Positions 1 to 9,109 of a stretch of DNA of 64,000 bases are shown here, one piece after another. A program made the position numbers and the translations under genes. Numbering within the stretch: the stretch's first letter is position 1; each line of letters begins with the position of its first letter. The notes beneath the pieces are model-generated. The model did not search any database, was not told the DNA's origin, and saw nothing but the letters and a program-made list of their open reading frames with translations. The DNA is from Kistimonas sp964291505 (GTDB lineage: Bacteria; Pseudomonadota; Gammaproteobacteria; Pseudomonadales; Endozoicomonadaceae), in the NCBI GenBank assembly GCA_964291505.2, contig OZ220216.1, positions 1,798,001-1,862,000 on the forward strand, in the 5' to 3' direction.

Positions 1-1155
1 CTCTCTCACTAATTCATTTCGCATATCAGCCAGTGTTGGGATATCTGCATCAGTACCTGCAGTGCGCTTAATCAACACCACCCCAAAATCGGTTAATACG
101 GGCTGGGAAACTTCGCCCTTCGCGAGAGCTGCCAAGGCTTCATCGAAAGCAGCACCAAGGAAACCGGTCTCAACAGCACCTAAATCGCCGCCTTTGGCTG
201 CAGAATCAGGCTCCTCGGAATATCGACGGGCCAATACGGCAAAGTCTTCGCCCTTATTCGTACGCTGCTTGAGTTCATCCGCAAGCGCCAGAGTCGCCTT
301 TTCGTCGCGAGAATTGCTGGGTTCCAGCAGAATCATGGAGGCGGTAACGGTATTGTCAGCTTTCTCTTTCAGATCAGCCACACGGGATTCATAGCGTGCC
401 TTAATATCCGCTTCGCTGACATCAATCTGATCTGCCAGCTTGGATCGATCCAGAACCACATACTCCAGGCTGACCTGCTCAGGTGTCATGTAGTCAGCCT
501 GGTGATCCTGATAATAAGCCTCAATGGTCGCATCATCGACCTTCACAGCATCTCGCGCTGCAGCGACATCCAGTGTCAGCCAAGCAATATCACGGGTCTG
601 CTGCTGTATATCCGTCAGCATCTGCACTTCGTACGGCGTGGCAAATTCAGAGCCAGCAATACTGGCACGAATATGAGATGCCAGCAGCTCTTCCCGGAGA
701 TACTGTCGGAATTGCAGCGGTGTCATACCCAGAGAGCGCACCAGTTGCTGGAAACGGTTGGCGTCAAACTGGCCATCAACCTGGAATTCTGGTGTGGAGC
801 GGATCAGTTGATCGACACTCTGGACAGAAATGGACATCCCCACCCGATCGGCGTACTGACGGACCACTTCCTTCTGGATCAAACCTTCCAGTGCAGCCTG
901 TTGCAGCATCTGCTCATTGAACATGGAGGGGTCGAAGTTACCGCCCAGCTGCTGCATCAATAACCGACGCTGTTGATCAACCGCCTGCATCAGTTGCTGC
1001 TGGGTGATCTCCTGACCATTCACTTCGGCGACTTCAGGGTTATTTGGATTCGGAGCCAGTGACTCCAGACCGAAGATAGCAAAGGTAAAGGCAATAAAGG
1101 CAATAATCGCCTTGGCGATCCAGCCCTGGGCCTTATCCCTCATGTTTTGCAGCAT
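1..1155 (-). CDS. ppiD: Peptidyl-prolyl cis-trans isomerase D, partial (C-terminus beyond window)
   Basis: Periplasmic folding chaperone anchored in the inner membrane. It acts on newly exported outer-membrane proteins near the Sec translocon. The reading frame is open from ATG at 1155 (preceded by a GAGG) to base 1. It begins MLQNMRDKAQGW, then has one hydrophobic segment at about residues 13-33, then a SurA-N-like domain (motif EVNGQEITQQQL). A parvulin domain follows from about residue 268, with the family stretch SEEPDSAAKGGDLG. About 385 residues are present, whereas PpiD proteins are about 620, so the C-terminal third lies outside the window. Position directly downstream of hupB, after lon, matches the conserved Pseudomonas order. 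Confidence 0.93.
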   Translation of the reverse strand, partial: MLQNMRDKAQGWIAKAIIAFIAFTFAIFGLESLAPNPNNPEVAEVNGQEITQQQLMQAVDQQRRLLMQQLGGNFDPSMFNEQMLQQAALEGLIQKEVVRQYADRVGMSISVQSVDQLIRSTPEFQVDGQFDANRFQQLVRSLGMTPLQFRQYLREELLASHIRASIAGSEFATPYEVQMLTDIQQQTRDIAWLTLDVAAARDAVKVDDATIEAYYQDHQADYMTPEQVSLEYVVLDRSKLADQIDVSEADIKARYESRVADLKEKADNTVTASMILLEPSNSRDEKATLALADELKQRTNKGEDFAVLARRYSEEPDSAAKGGDLGAVETGFLGAAFDEALAALAKGEVSQPVLTDFGVVLIKRTAGTDADIPTLADMRNELVRE

Positions 1156-1302
1156 AGAAACCTCAACAACGTCCTGTGAATCGAATTCTGTATGAATGCA
1201 ACAACCTGATAGTCAACCGGCCAATCCTGCACCAGACTGCGCGGGCTTTTCCGGCCAAGGCCTACTGTGCACGTCATAGGATGAAAAGTAGTGAATAATA
1301 AT

Positions 1303-1332
1303 AAAAAGGCGTATCCATGGATACGCCTTTTT
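1303..1332 (-). terminator. Rho-independent terminator after hupB
   Basis: Perfect inverted repeat: AAAAAGGCGTATCC pairs with GGATACGCCTTTTT around a 2-nt centre. A run of A on one side and T on the other makes it usable in both directions. It lies between the HU stop and the ppiD start, so it should end the HU transcript and leave ppiD with its own promoter. Confidence 0.88.
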
Positions 1333-1425
1333 CATCTCAACCCTGCACACGGAAAGTTCGCACTTATAACGGAACAGCGCCCAACAGGCATCACCATTAG
1401 CGTTACAGGGTGAGCATCAGTGATC

Positions 1426-1698
1426 TTAATTAACCGCGTCCTTCAAAGCCTTGCCCGCTTTAAAGCTGGGGATCTTGGCTGCGGCAATCTGGATCGGCTG
1501 GCCAGTCTGAGGGTTACGGCCGGTACGTGCAGCACGCTCCTTGACCCCAAAGGTTCCAAATCCAACCAGGGCAACCTGGTCACCACTCTTCAATGCACTG
1601 GTGATGGACTCTACAACCGCATCCAGCGCGCGACCGGCAGCTGCTTTCGGGATATCCGCAGATTCAGCAATTGTCTCGATCAGTTCAGACTTGTTCAC
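1426..1698 (-). CDS. hupB: DNA-binding protein HU-beta
   Basis: Small histone-like protein that binds and bends DNA as a dimer in the nucleoid. It has 90 residues, the usual HU length. It starts MNKSELIETIAESADIPK. The DNA-contacting arm carries RTGRNPQTGQPI near residues 60-70, and the C-terminus is SFKAGKALKDAVN. It sits between lon and ppiD, as in E. coli and Pseudomonas. A consensus sigma70 promoter lies about 170 bp upstream and a strong terminator follows, so it is probably expressed alone. Confidence 0.97.
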   Translation of the reverse strand: MNKSELIETIAESADIPKAAAGRALDAVVESITSALKSGDQVALVGFGTFGVKERAARTGRNPQTGQPIQIAAAKIPSFKAGKALKDAVN

Positions 1699-1878
1699 TT
1701 CATTCCCCTTCTTGTGACGTGGTGTTTCGATGGTCTACGCAAGGGCTCAGCCATCGTGGTACATGCTTCACCAGTTTTTCCGGTTATTTCTGTCACACAC
1801 TAACCAGAAAGGGGTGATGACTGAATGGGCATACCGGAAGGAACTGCCATACATTTCGACCTGCAAAAACCGCAAAGT

Positions 1879-1908
1879 TTTATACCAATACGCTTCAGTC
1901 ACTGTCAA
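1879..1908 (-). promoter_or_regulatory. Sigma70 promoter of hupB
   Basis: On the minus strand TTGACA (1903-1908) is followed after 18 bp by TATAAA (1879-1884). This is a perfect -35 box and a near-perfect -10 box. The predicted start near 1871 gives a leader of about 170 nt before the HU start codon. The rest of 1699-2000 shows no credible gene. Confidence 0.75.
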
Positions 1909-2002
1909 GAAAGCCCCGCCCTGCAAGGGTTTCAGAGATGCAGAATCAGTATAAATAGACTATTTTCCGGCAGGTCGTGTAGAAAATCGAAGAATATTAC
2001 CC

Positions 2003-2036
2003 AAAAACGCCAGTGGCGAGCCTAAGCCCGCCACTG
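2003..2036 (-). terminator. Rho-independent terminator of lon
   Basis: On the minus strand CAGTGGCG pairs with CGCCACTG around a 10-nt loop and is followed by GCGTTTTT. It lies 15 bp past the lon stop codon. Confidence 0.85.
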
Positions 2037-2050
2037 ATAACACTATGATT

Positions 2051-4477
2051 TTAATGTGTACTGAGAAGGTCTCCGCGGGCAGCATCTGCTTTGCCTTTAG
2101 CATCCTCGACAGCGACATCCTGCCCCTTGGACTGTGGATCCGGCATAAACTTCAATGCCAGTTCCAGCACTTCATCAATCCACTTGACCGGGCAGATTTC
2201 AAGATCCTGCTTGATATTATCCGGAATCTCTTTGAGATCCTTCTTGTTCTCAGCCGGTATGATTACGGTTTTAATCCCGCCACGGTGAGCCGCCAACAGC
2301 TTTTCTTTCAAGCCGCCAATCGCTAACACCTGCCCGCGCAAGGTGATTTCACCCGTCATCGCCACATCCGCACGTACCGGAATCCCCGTGAACACGGAAG
2401 CCAGTGCCGTACACATAGCGATCCCCGCACTGGGACCATCCTTAGGTGTTGCCCCTTCCGGAACATGGATATGGACGTCATGAGTCTCATGAAAATCAGG
2501 CTTGATACCAAGCACAGGCGCCCGACTTCTCACAACAGTCATCGCGGCCTGAATAGACTCCTGCATGACATCACCCAGAGAACCGGTCTTAATGACCTGT
2601 CCTTTACCGCTAGTCGCCACAGTCTCGATAGTGAGCAATTCACCGCCAACCTGGGTCCAAGCCAACCCGGTCACCTGACCAATCTGATCCTTCTCCTCGG
2701 CTCGACCGTAGGTGAATTTCTGAACACCTGAGTAATGATCAAGATCATCCGGAATGATTTGCCCTGGCACATCTTTAACATCTAGTGCCTGCTCTTTAAC
2801 CAGCTTTCGGCATATTTTGGCGATTTCCCGCTCCAACCCACGAACACCGGCTTCACGCGTGTAATAACGAACGAGATCTCGGATGGTATCTTCATCAAAC
2901 TGGGTTTCGCCCTTCTTCAGCCCTGCATTCTTGAGCTGTTTAGGCAAAAGGTACCGCTCAGAGATATTGATTTTCTCCTGTTCGGTATATCCCGGTATGC
3001 GGATAACTTCCATACGATCCAGCAGCGGTGCTGGAATATTCATGGAATTGGATGTACAGACAAACATGACGTCTGAGAGATCGTAATCCACTTCGAGATA
3101 ATGGTCATTGAAGCTGTTGTTTTGCTCGGGATCCAACACTTCCAGCAGTGCAGAAGCCGGGTCACCACGCATATCAGAACCCATCTTATCAATCTCATCC
3201 AAGAGGAAGAGCGGATTCTTTACGCCGGACTTTGCCATTTTCTGTACCAGCTTACCGGGCATGGAACCTATATACGTTCTTCTGTGGCCTCTTATTTCAG
3301 CTTCATCGCGTACACCGCCCAGCGCCATACGAACAAACTTGCGATTTGTGGCACGAGCAATGGATTCACCCAGTGACGTCTTACCCACGCCTGGCGGACC
3401 AACCAGACACAAAACAGGCCCCTTAATTTTACGAACACGCTGCTGAACCGCTAGATATTCAAGAATACGGTCTTTGACCTCTTCCAGACCGTAGTGATCC
3501 TCATTAAGGATTTCTTCCGCTTTCTTGAGATCGTGTCTAACTTTACTGCGTTTCTTCCAGGGAATACTCAGCATCCAGTCAATATACCCACGAACCACCG
3601 TGGCTTCCGCTGACATCGGCGACATTTGCTTCAGTTTCTTCAACTCGGACATGGTTTTGTCGAGTGCTTCAGCCGTCATGCCGGCAGCCTCTACTTTCTC
3701 CTTGAGACTATCAAATTCATCAACGCCGTCCTCAATACTGCCCAGCTCTTTCTGAATGGCTTTCATCTGCTCATTCAGATAATACTCCCGCTGGCTTCGT
3801 TCCATCTGTTTCTTGACGCGCCCTCTTACCCGCTTCTCAACCTGAAGCAGATCAATTTCGGTTTCAATCAGGGCTATCAGGTACTCAAGGCGTTCGAAGA
3901 TATCCTCAACTTCCAGAATCTTTTGTTTATCTTCTATTTTGAGAACCATATGGGCAGAGACTGTGTCTGCCAATCTTTCGGGATCGTCAACCTCAGTAAG
4001 AGAGTTGAGAACTTCTGCCCCCACCTTTTTGCTGAGCTGTACATACTGCTCAAATTTGCTGTAGAGAGTTTGCGTCAACACTTCAGAACGGCGAGCTTCA
4101 ACCGGCATGGATTCATGAACATCAGCAAGTGCCGCGTAATAGTCACCACAATCCCGGAACTCAGTAATATGGGCTCTTGCAGCCCCTTCCACCAAAACCT
4201 TTACTGTTCCGTCAGGCAGTTTCAACATCTGCAAGATGGTTGATAGCGTACCGACTTCGTAGATTTCACCGGGACCCGGATCGTCGTCCTGGGCATTTTT
4301 CTGGGCCACAAGCAGCACGCGACGATCACCCGCCATGGCATTCTCTAGGGCTTGAATTGATTTATCCCTACCGACAAACAATGGAATGACCATATGGGGA
4401 TAGACAACAACATCCCGGAGTGGCAAAAGCGGTAGCTCCACCGTCTCATGGCAGCGGGTGAGATCCTGATTTTCCAT
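2051..4477 (-). CDS. lon: ATP-dependent protease Lon
   Basis: Cytoplasmic AAA+ serine protease that degrades misfolded and short-lived regulatory proteins. The N-terminal LON domain begins ELPLLPLRDVVVYPHMVIP. The AAA+ module has Walker A GPPGVGKT and Walker B LFLLDEIDKM. The protease domain has PKDGPSAG with catalytic Ser about 683 and Lys about 726 (in GLKEKLLAAHRGG). The frame is open 14 codons upstream to 4519. I prefer ATG at 4477 (MENQDLTR), preceded by GAGAGGG at good spacing, giving 808 residues. It follows clpX, with its own candidate heat-shock promoter and terminator. Confidence 0.97.
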   Translation of the reverse strand: MENQDLTRCHETVELPLLPLRDVVVYPHMVIPLFVGRDKSIQALENAMAGDRRVLLVAQKNAQDDDPGPGEIYEVGTLSTILQMLKLPDGTVKVLVEGAARAHITEFRDCGDYYAALADVHESMPVEARRSEVLTQTLYSKFEQYVQLSKKVGAEVLNSLTEVDDPERLADTVSAHMVLKIEDKQKILEVEDIFERLEYLIALIETEIDLLQVEKRVRGRVKKQMERSQREYYLNEQMKAIQKELGSIEDGVDEFDSLKEKVEAAGMTAEALDKTMSELKKLKQMSPMSAEATVVRGYIDWMLSIPWKKRSKVRHDLKKAEEILNEDHYGLEEVKDRILEYLAVQQRVRKIKGPVLCLVGPPGVGKTSLGESIARATNRKFVRMALGGVRDEAEIRGHRRTYIGSMPGKLVQKMAKSGVKNPLFLLDEIDKMGSDMRGDPASALLEVLDPEQNNSFNDHYLEVDYDLSDVMFVCTSNSMNIPAPLLDRMEVIRIPGYTEQEKINISERYLLPKQLKNAGLKKGETQFDEDTIRDLVRYYTREAGVRGLEREIAKICRKLVKEQALDVKDVPGQIIPDDLDHYSGVQKFTYGRAEEKDQIGQVTGLAWTQVGGELLTIETVATSGKGQVIKTGSLGDVMQESIQAAMTVVRSRAPVLGIKPDFHETHDVHIHVPEGATPKDGPSAGIAMCTALASVFTGIPVRADVAMTGEITLRGQVLAIGGLKEKLLAAHRGGIKTVIIPAENKKDLKEIPDNIKQDLEICPVKWIDEVLELALKFMPDPQSKGQDVAVEDAKGKADAARGDLLSTH

Positions 4478-4573
4478 ACGCAGCCCTCTCTTCTGATACT
4501 CCTGACGGTCAAAGCACACGCTGATAACTCAGTGCAGCGACAACGAGTACTGGAAACCGCCTTACAGTCACTA

Positions 4574-4602
4574 AGATGAGGGCTTACGAACAAAAATACA
4601 AG
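4574..4602 (-). promoter_or_regulatory. Candidate sigma32 (heat-shock) promoter of lon
   Basis: On the minus strand CTTGTAT (4596-4602) and CCTCATCT (4574-4581) are separated by 14 bp. The sigma32 consensus is CTTGAAA, 11-16 bp, CCCCATNT; each box differs at one position. It lies about 90 bp upstream of the lon start, and lon is a classical sigma32 target. Confidence 0.5.
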
Positions 4603-4730
4603 GACAAAATGACCTGCATCAAAAAACGCTGACCACATTGTCACCATTAACAAAAGCTATTGAAAGACAAGCAAAAAGAGGTCTTAGCAAAGACAACAGC
4701 AATCAGAAGAGGTGATAGGGGCGGTGTATG

Positions 4731-4764
4731 AAAAAGAGGTGACAATAGACATTATTGCCACCTC
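4731..4764 (-). terminator. Rho-independent terminator of clpX
   Basis: On the minus strand GAGGTGGCAATA pairs with TATTGTCACCTC (one G-U pair) around a 5-nt loop and is followed by TTTTTC. It lies just past the clpX stop codon, so lon is transcribed separately from clpPX. Confidence 0.9.
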
Positions 4765-4775
4765 ATCAGGATTAC

Positions 4776-6065
4776 TTACTCTTCAGGCAACGCTTTTGGC
4801 GTTTCAGTATTCTCGTAAATCAGAATAGGAGCGGTTTCACCCCGAATGACATTGCCATCAATGACCACCTTGGAAATGGTCTTATCCGAAGGCACGTCAT
4901 ACATAATCTCAAGCAACACATTCTCAAGAATAGAACGCAAACCACGTGCACCGGTCTTTCGTTCCATCGCCTGTCGAGCAACTTCTCGCAGCGCTTCATC
5001 ACGAAAATCAATGTCCACACCTTCCATTTCCAGAAGACGCGCGTACTGCTTAGTCAGAGCATTCTTAGGTTCAGTCAAAATTCTGACCAACGCCTCTTCA
5101 TCCAACTCTTCAAGCGTGGCTGCAACCGGAAGTCGACCGACAAACTCAGGGATCAGGCCATATTTGACCAGATCTTCCGGCTCAACATCCTTGAATGTCT
5201 CACCAAGACTCTTCTTGACATCTTTGCTTTTGACATCTGCAGAAAAGCCGATACCGCCTTTCTCGGTACGATCACGAATAACCTTTTCCAGGCCGGCGAA
5301 TGCACCACCACAAATGAAAAGAATGTTCGAGGTATCAACCTGTAAAAACTCTTGTTGCGGATGTTTGCGTCCACCTTGAGGCGGCACAGATGCCACAGTA
5401 CCCTCAATTAGCTTAAGAAGCGCCTGCTGCACCCCTTCACCTGAAACATCACGGGTAATGGATGGGTTATCCGCCTTACGGGAAATCTTGTCGATTTCAT
5501 CGATATAGACAATACCCATCTGGGCCTTTTCTACATCATAATCGCATTTCTGAAGCAACTTCTGGATGATATTTTCGACATCCTCACCCACATAACCCGC
5601 TTCAGTTAGCGTCGTTGCGTCAGCAATCGTGAACGGTACGTTCAGCAGACGCGCCAGCGTTTCAGCAAGCAATGTTTTACCGGAACCTGTTGGCCCCACC
5701 AAAAGGATGTTACTCTTTCCGAGCTCTACATCCTCTTTGTTGCGGCTTTCGCCTGCCTGGAGTCGCTTGTAGTGGTTATAAACGGCAACAGACAGCACCT
5801 TCTTGGCGCGCTGCTGACCGATAACATACTCATCCAGAATATCCTTGATCTCTCTGGGAGCCGGAAGCTTGTCACTGTTGCCCTCAGGTGCCGCTTCCTG
5901 AACCTCTTCACGGATAATATCGTTACAGAGATCAACACACTCGTCGCAAATAAAGACCGATGGGCCCGCAATCAGCTTCCGCACTTCATGCTGGCTTTTG
6001 CCGCAGAAGGAGCAGTAAAGCAGCTTGCCGCTATCATCACCCTTGCCGTTGCTCTGGTCGGTCAT
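4776..6065 (-). CDS. clpX: ATP-dependent Clp protease ATP-binding subunit ClpX
   Basis: AAA+ unfoldase that recognises tagged substrates and threads them into ClpP. It has 429 residues, the normal size. The N-terminal zinc-binding domain has four cysteines (C18, C21, C40, C43). Walker A GPTGSGKT is at 124-131, and Walker B IVYIDEIDKI is near 185-194. The IGF-type ClpP-docking loop is visible as GGIGF near residue 270. It follows clpP after a 142-bp gap, which holds a candidate heat-shock promoter of its own. Confidence 0.98.
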   Translation of the reverse strand: MTDQSNGKGDDSGKLLYCSFCGKSQHEVRKLIAGPSVFICDECVDLCNDIIREEVQEAAPEGNSDKLPAPREIKDILDEYVIGQQRAKKVLSVAVYNHYKRLQAGESRNKEDVELGKSNILLVGPTGSGKTLLAETLARLLNVPFTIADATTLTEAGYVGEDVENIIQKLLQKCDYDVEKAQMGIVYIDEIDKISRKADNPSITRDVSGEGVQQALLKLIEGTVASVPPQGGRKHPQQEFLQVDTSNILFICGGAFAGLEKVIRDRTEKGGIGFSADVKSKDVKKSLGETFKDVEPEDLVKYGLIPEFVGRLPVAATLEELDEEALVRILTEPKNALTKQYARLLEMEGVDIDFRDEALREVARQAMERKTGARGLRSILENVLLEIMYDVPSDKTISKVVIDGNVIRGETAPILIYENTETPKALPEE

Positions 6066-6103
6066 TCAAATACCCTGTTTTCTGGGATAACCCTTTAACA
6101 ACA

Positions 6104-6132
6104 AGATGCTGGTTTTACCGTCACATTTCAAG
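6104..6132 (-). promoter_or_regulatory. Candidate sigma32 promoter of clpX
   Basis: On the minus strand a perfect CTTGAAA (6126-6132, within CCCTTGAAA) is followed after 14 bp by CAGCATCT (6104-6111). The -10 box matches CCCCATNT less well (two mismatches). It would allow clpX transcription independent of clpP. Confidence 0.4.
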
Positions 6133-6207
6133 GGGTCAGACAGAGAAAAGGTAATCGCCTTGTCCGTGCTGCTGACCACCCGAAATGCCATGGGTCAGCC
6201 CAGGCTC

Positions 6208-6846
6208 CTACTCGGAAACCTGGCGCTTATCCATCACCTCATCAATCAGACCGTACTCCTTGGCCTGGAGGGCATCCATAAAGTTGTCACGGTCAGTATC
6301 TCTTTCAACCACTTCCATGGGCTGGCCGGTATGATGTGACAGAACCTTGTTCAGCTTGTCCTTGATGGTCAGGATCTCTTTGGCGTGAATTTCAATATCG
6401 GACGCCTGACCCTGGAAGCCACCCAGTGGCTGATGAATCATCACTCTGGAGTGCGGCAGACAATAACGCTTACCAGCAGCACCGGAAGCCAGCAGCAATG
6501 CACCCATGCTGGCCGCCTGCCCGACACAATAGGTACAGACATCCGGCTTGATAAACTGCATGGTGTCATAGATTGCCATGCCTGCCGTGACAGAACCGCC
6601 GGGAGAGTTGATATAAAGATGAATATCCTTATCCGGGTTTTCTGACTCCAGAAACAGCATCTGGGCGACAATCAGGTTAGCCATGTAATCTTCAACCTGG
6701 CCCACCATAAAAATAACCCGCTCTTTTAACAGGCGGGAATAGATATCGTAGGAACGCTCACCCCTGGCAGACTGCTCCACCACAATGGGCACCAGCCCAC
6801 CGGCTGCCGAAATCTGGGGAGCGCTGTAATCAGTGAATCTGGACAT
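6208..6846 (-). CDS. clpP: ATP-dependent Clp protease proteolytic subunit
   Basis: Serine peptidase that forms the two-ring, 14-subunit proteolytic chamber with ClpX or ClpA. It has 212 residues. The catalytic triad is Ser113 (GQAASMGA), His138 (RVMIHQPLGG) and Asp187 (ERDTDRDNFM). The alignment with the E. coli triad implies a short N-terminal propeptide. It lies between tig and clpX in the conserved order tig-clpP-clpX-lon. An 11-bp perfect hairpin is found in the tig-clpP gap. Confidence 0.98.
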   Translation of the reverse strand: MSRFTDYSAPQISAAGGLVPIVVEQSARGERSYDIYSRLLKERVIFMVGQVEDYMANLIVAQMLFLESENPDKDIHLYINSPGGSVTAGMAIYDTMQFIKPDVCTYCVGQAASMGALLLASGAAGKRYCLPHSRVMIHQPLGGFQGQASDIEIHAKEILTIKDKLNKVLSHHTGQPMEVVERDTDRDNFMDALQAKEYGLIDEVMDKRQVSE

Positions 6847-6873
6847 ATCCTGGAATGGCTCCTTGTCGGTGTG

Positions 6874-6898
6874 GGAGCACTGTCTCCGACAGTGCTCC
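6874..6898 (-). repeat. Intercistronic hairpin between tig and clpP
   Basis: GGAGCACTGTC and GACAGTGCTCC form a perfect 11-bp stem with a 3-nt loop. No U-run follows on the minus strand, so it does not look like an intrinsic terminator. It may be an mRNA-stability or processing element that separates tig and clpP expression. Confidence 0.55.
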
Positions 6899-6940
6899 GA
6901 TCTTGCTGAGAAGAACTATCAGCAGGCTAAGACCTTAAGC

Positions 6941-8275
6941 TTAAGCTTCAGCCTCTTCTTCAGCGGCATGTTGTTGAGCAGGCTTGATGGCCTCTTCGTA
7001 ACTGCACTCGGCCTCAGAAACCTGTGCAGCATCGAGAATAGTATCCACCACCTGTTCTTCCAGTACAACATACTGCACCTGGCTCAGCTGCTGTTCATTG
7101 CTGTAGTACCAGTCAATCACCTGCTGAGGCTGCTGATAGGCAGAAGCAATGTCTTCGATCATGCTGCGCACACGGTTATCATCGACCTTGATCTCTTTAA
7201 CCTTAACGATCTCACCGACCAGCAGACCCAGCTTGACGCGCTTGTCAGCTTCATCTTTGAACAGTTCAGCCGGCAGGTTTTTCGGATCAATACCGCTGTT
7301 AGCACCACCAAACTGGGCGACAGCCTGATGACGCAGGCGATCAATTTCCTGCGCAGCCAGTGCCTGAGGCACATCCATATTATGAACAGACAGCAGCCCA
7401 TCCATTACCTGGTTTTTGATCTTGGTCTTGATAGACTGACGCAGCTCTCGTTCCATGTTCTTGCGAATTTCTTCACGGAACGCTTCTTCGCCGCCTTCTT
7501 TAACACCATACTTGGCAAAGAACTCATCGTTCATTTCCGGCAGAACAGGCTGACTGACAGCTTTAACCTTAACGGTAAAGGTAGTCTGCTGACCTTTCAG
7601 TTCTTCTGAGTGGTACTCTTCGGGAAAGGTCAGCTCAAGCACTTTTTCTTCACCGGCAGAAGCACCAATCAGGCCATCTTCAAAACCAGGGATCATCTGA
7701 CCAGAGCCCAGCACCAGCTTCTGATCTTCAGCACTGCCACCCTCAAACGCTTCACCGTTCAGGGTACCAACGTAGTCAATCTCTACCTGGTCACCGCTCT
7801 CGGCAGCGCGCTCAACCACTTCCCAGGTGCGACTCTGTTCACGCAGGGTGCTGAGCATAGTGTCAACATCAGCATCCTGAACCGTGCTAACAGGCTTTTC
7901 AACCTTGATCTGGGCGAAGTCTTCCAGAGCGATTTCCGGGTACACTTCGAAGGTGGCAATGAACTCGAAGTCCTTACCTTCTTCCATGACCTTAGGTTCT
8001 ACACTGGGGGAACCGGCAGGCTGGAGTTCCTCGCTGGAAATCGCTTCCATGTAGGAGGTCTGCATAACCTCACCCAGTACTTCCTGATAAGCGCCCTTTC
8101 CATAACGCTTCTTAACCACCTTGAACGGTACCTTGCCCGGACGGAAACCATCCAGACGGACACGGCGGCTCATTTCCTTAAGACGCTCCTCAACCTTGGC
8201 ATCCACATCAGCCGCCGGAACAACGATAGTCAGGCGACGCTCAAGGCCGGAAGTCGTTTCAAGTGAGACTTGCAT
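6941..8275 (-). CDS. tig: Trigger factor (ribosome-associated chaperone)
   Basis: Binds the ribosome exit tunnel and shields nascent chains; it also has peptidyl-prolyl isomerase activity. It has 444 residues (E. coli 432). The N-terminal ribosome-binding part contains the signature FRPGKVPFKVVKKRYG, including the G-F-R-x-G-K-x-P loop near residue 44. An FKBP-like domain spans about 160-245 (GDQVEIDYVGTLNGEAFEGG). The C-terminal chaperone domain ends in an Ala/Glu-rich tail. It is first in the tig-clpP-clpX-lon series. Confidence 0.97.
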   Translation of the reverse strand: MQVSLETTSGLERRLTIVVPAADVDAKVEERLKEMSRRVRLDGFRPGKVPFKVVKKRYGKGAYQEVLGEVMQTSYMEAISSEELQPAGSPSVEPKVMEEGKDFEFIATFEVYPEIALEDFAQIKVEKPVSTVQDADVDTMLSTLREQSRTWEVVERAAESGDQVEIDYVGTLNGEAFEGGSAEDQKLVLGSGQMIPGFEDGLIGASAGEEKVLELTFPEEYHSEELKGQQTTFTVKVKAVSQPVLPEMNDEFFAKYGVKEGGEEAFREEIRKNMERELRQSIKTKIKNQVMDGLLSVHNMDVPQALAAQEIDRLRHQAVAQFGGANSGIDPKNLPAELFKDEADKRVKLGLLVGEIVKVKEIKVDDNRVRSMIEDIASAYQQPQQVIDWYYSNEQQLSQVQYVVLEEQVVDTILDAAQVSEAECSYEEAIKPAQQHAAEEEAEA

Positions 8276-8484
8276 GGGTATTCCTCATAAAACCAGCTGT
8301 AGCAACATTCGGTCACTGAAAAGTGTAACAGGGTATCAAATTCTCATGCATCACTGAATAGCCGATGCATATCCCCTGCAACTACATCAATCCCCGGAAG
8401 ACAGTCTTTTATGCGCTTATTATTGGCAACCAAAAGGCACTTGGATATCAGCACAATACCAAGATGACCTTTTCGCCACATACG

Positions 8485-8519
8485 AAAAATGGGGATAAGG
8501 CAAGCTTATCCCCATTTTT
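8485..8519 (-). terminator. Bidirectional terminator after the tRNA operon
   Basis: A 15-bp perfect stem, AAAAATGGGGATAAG with CTTATCCCCATTTTT, encloses a 5-nt loop. It lies just downstream of tRNA-Leu on the minus strand and should end the tRNA transcript. Confidence 0.9.
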
Positions 8520-8528
8520 AACAATACA

Positions 8529-8613
8529 TGGTGCGGAAGGAGAGACTCGAACTCTCACGCCTTGCGGCACTGGAACCTAAATCCAGCGTGTCTACCAATT
8601 CCACCACTTCCGC
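8529..8613 (-). tRNA. tRNA-Leu (anticodon TAG)
   Basis: The minus strand reads GCGGAAGTGGTGGAATTGGT, then an anticodon loop with TAG and a long variable arm typical of leucine tRNA (TGCCGCAAGGCG). The T arm GAGAGTTCGAGTCTC and an encoded CCA follow. It has 85 nt including CCA and is the last of five tRNAs in the operon. Confidence 0.95.
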
Positions 8614-8651
8614 ACAAAATCCCGCCAACCTGGCAGGATATTTCTTAAAAC

Positions 8652-8727
8652 TGGGGTGGACGATGGGAGTCGAACCCACGACCGCAGGAGTCACAATCCT
8701 GAGCTCTACCAACTGAGCTACGCCCAC
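8652..8727 (-). tRNA. tRNA-His (anticodon GTG), copy 2
   Basis: The minus strand reads GTGGGCGTAGCTCAGTTGGT, with anticodon loop ATTGTGACT and T arm GTGGGTTCGACTCCCAT. It ends CCACCCCA, with the extra 5' G paired with C that marks histidine tRNA. It has 76 nt. The sequence is identical to the neighbouring copy at 8764-8839. Confidence 0.95.
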
Positions 8728-8763
8728 CAGCACAACACCAACACACTACAACAACGAATTAAG

Positions 8764-8839
8764 TGGGGTGGACGATGGGAGTCGAACCCACGACCGCAGG
8801 AGTCACAATCCTGAGCTCTACCAACTGAGCTACGCCCAC
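8764..8839 (-). tRNA. tRNA-His (anticodon GTG), copy 1
   Basis: Identical in sequence to the tRNA-His at 8652-8727 and separated from it by 36 bp, so a tandem duplication within the operon. Confidence 0.95.
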
Positions 8840-9004
8840 CACTAAATTCATACCGCCAGAAAGAAACTCACCGGCCAGTTGCGAAGCGCATCGTACTGAT
8901 TTTTAAGCAGGATGCAAGCCCTACTCGCAAACCAGACAACACATCATCGAACCAACAAAACGCTTTTCAAAGACTGGCAAAGAAAACCGATCAGAAACAC
9001 TGCA

Positions 9005-9081
<77 letters not shown>

Positions 9082-9109
9082 ATATACCCTTTATATCACA
9101 GGTTGTAAC

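Noticed and set aside
6833..8266. Two long plus-strand frames opposite tig
   Set aside because: They mirror the tig coding frame and have no protein-family features.
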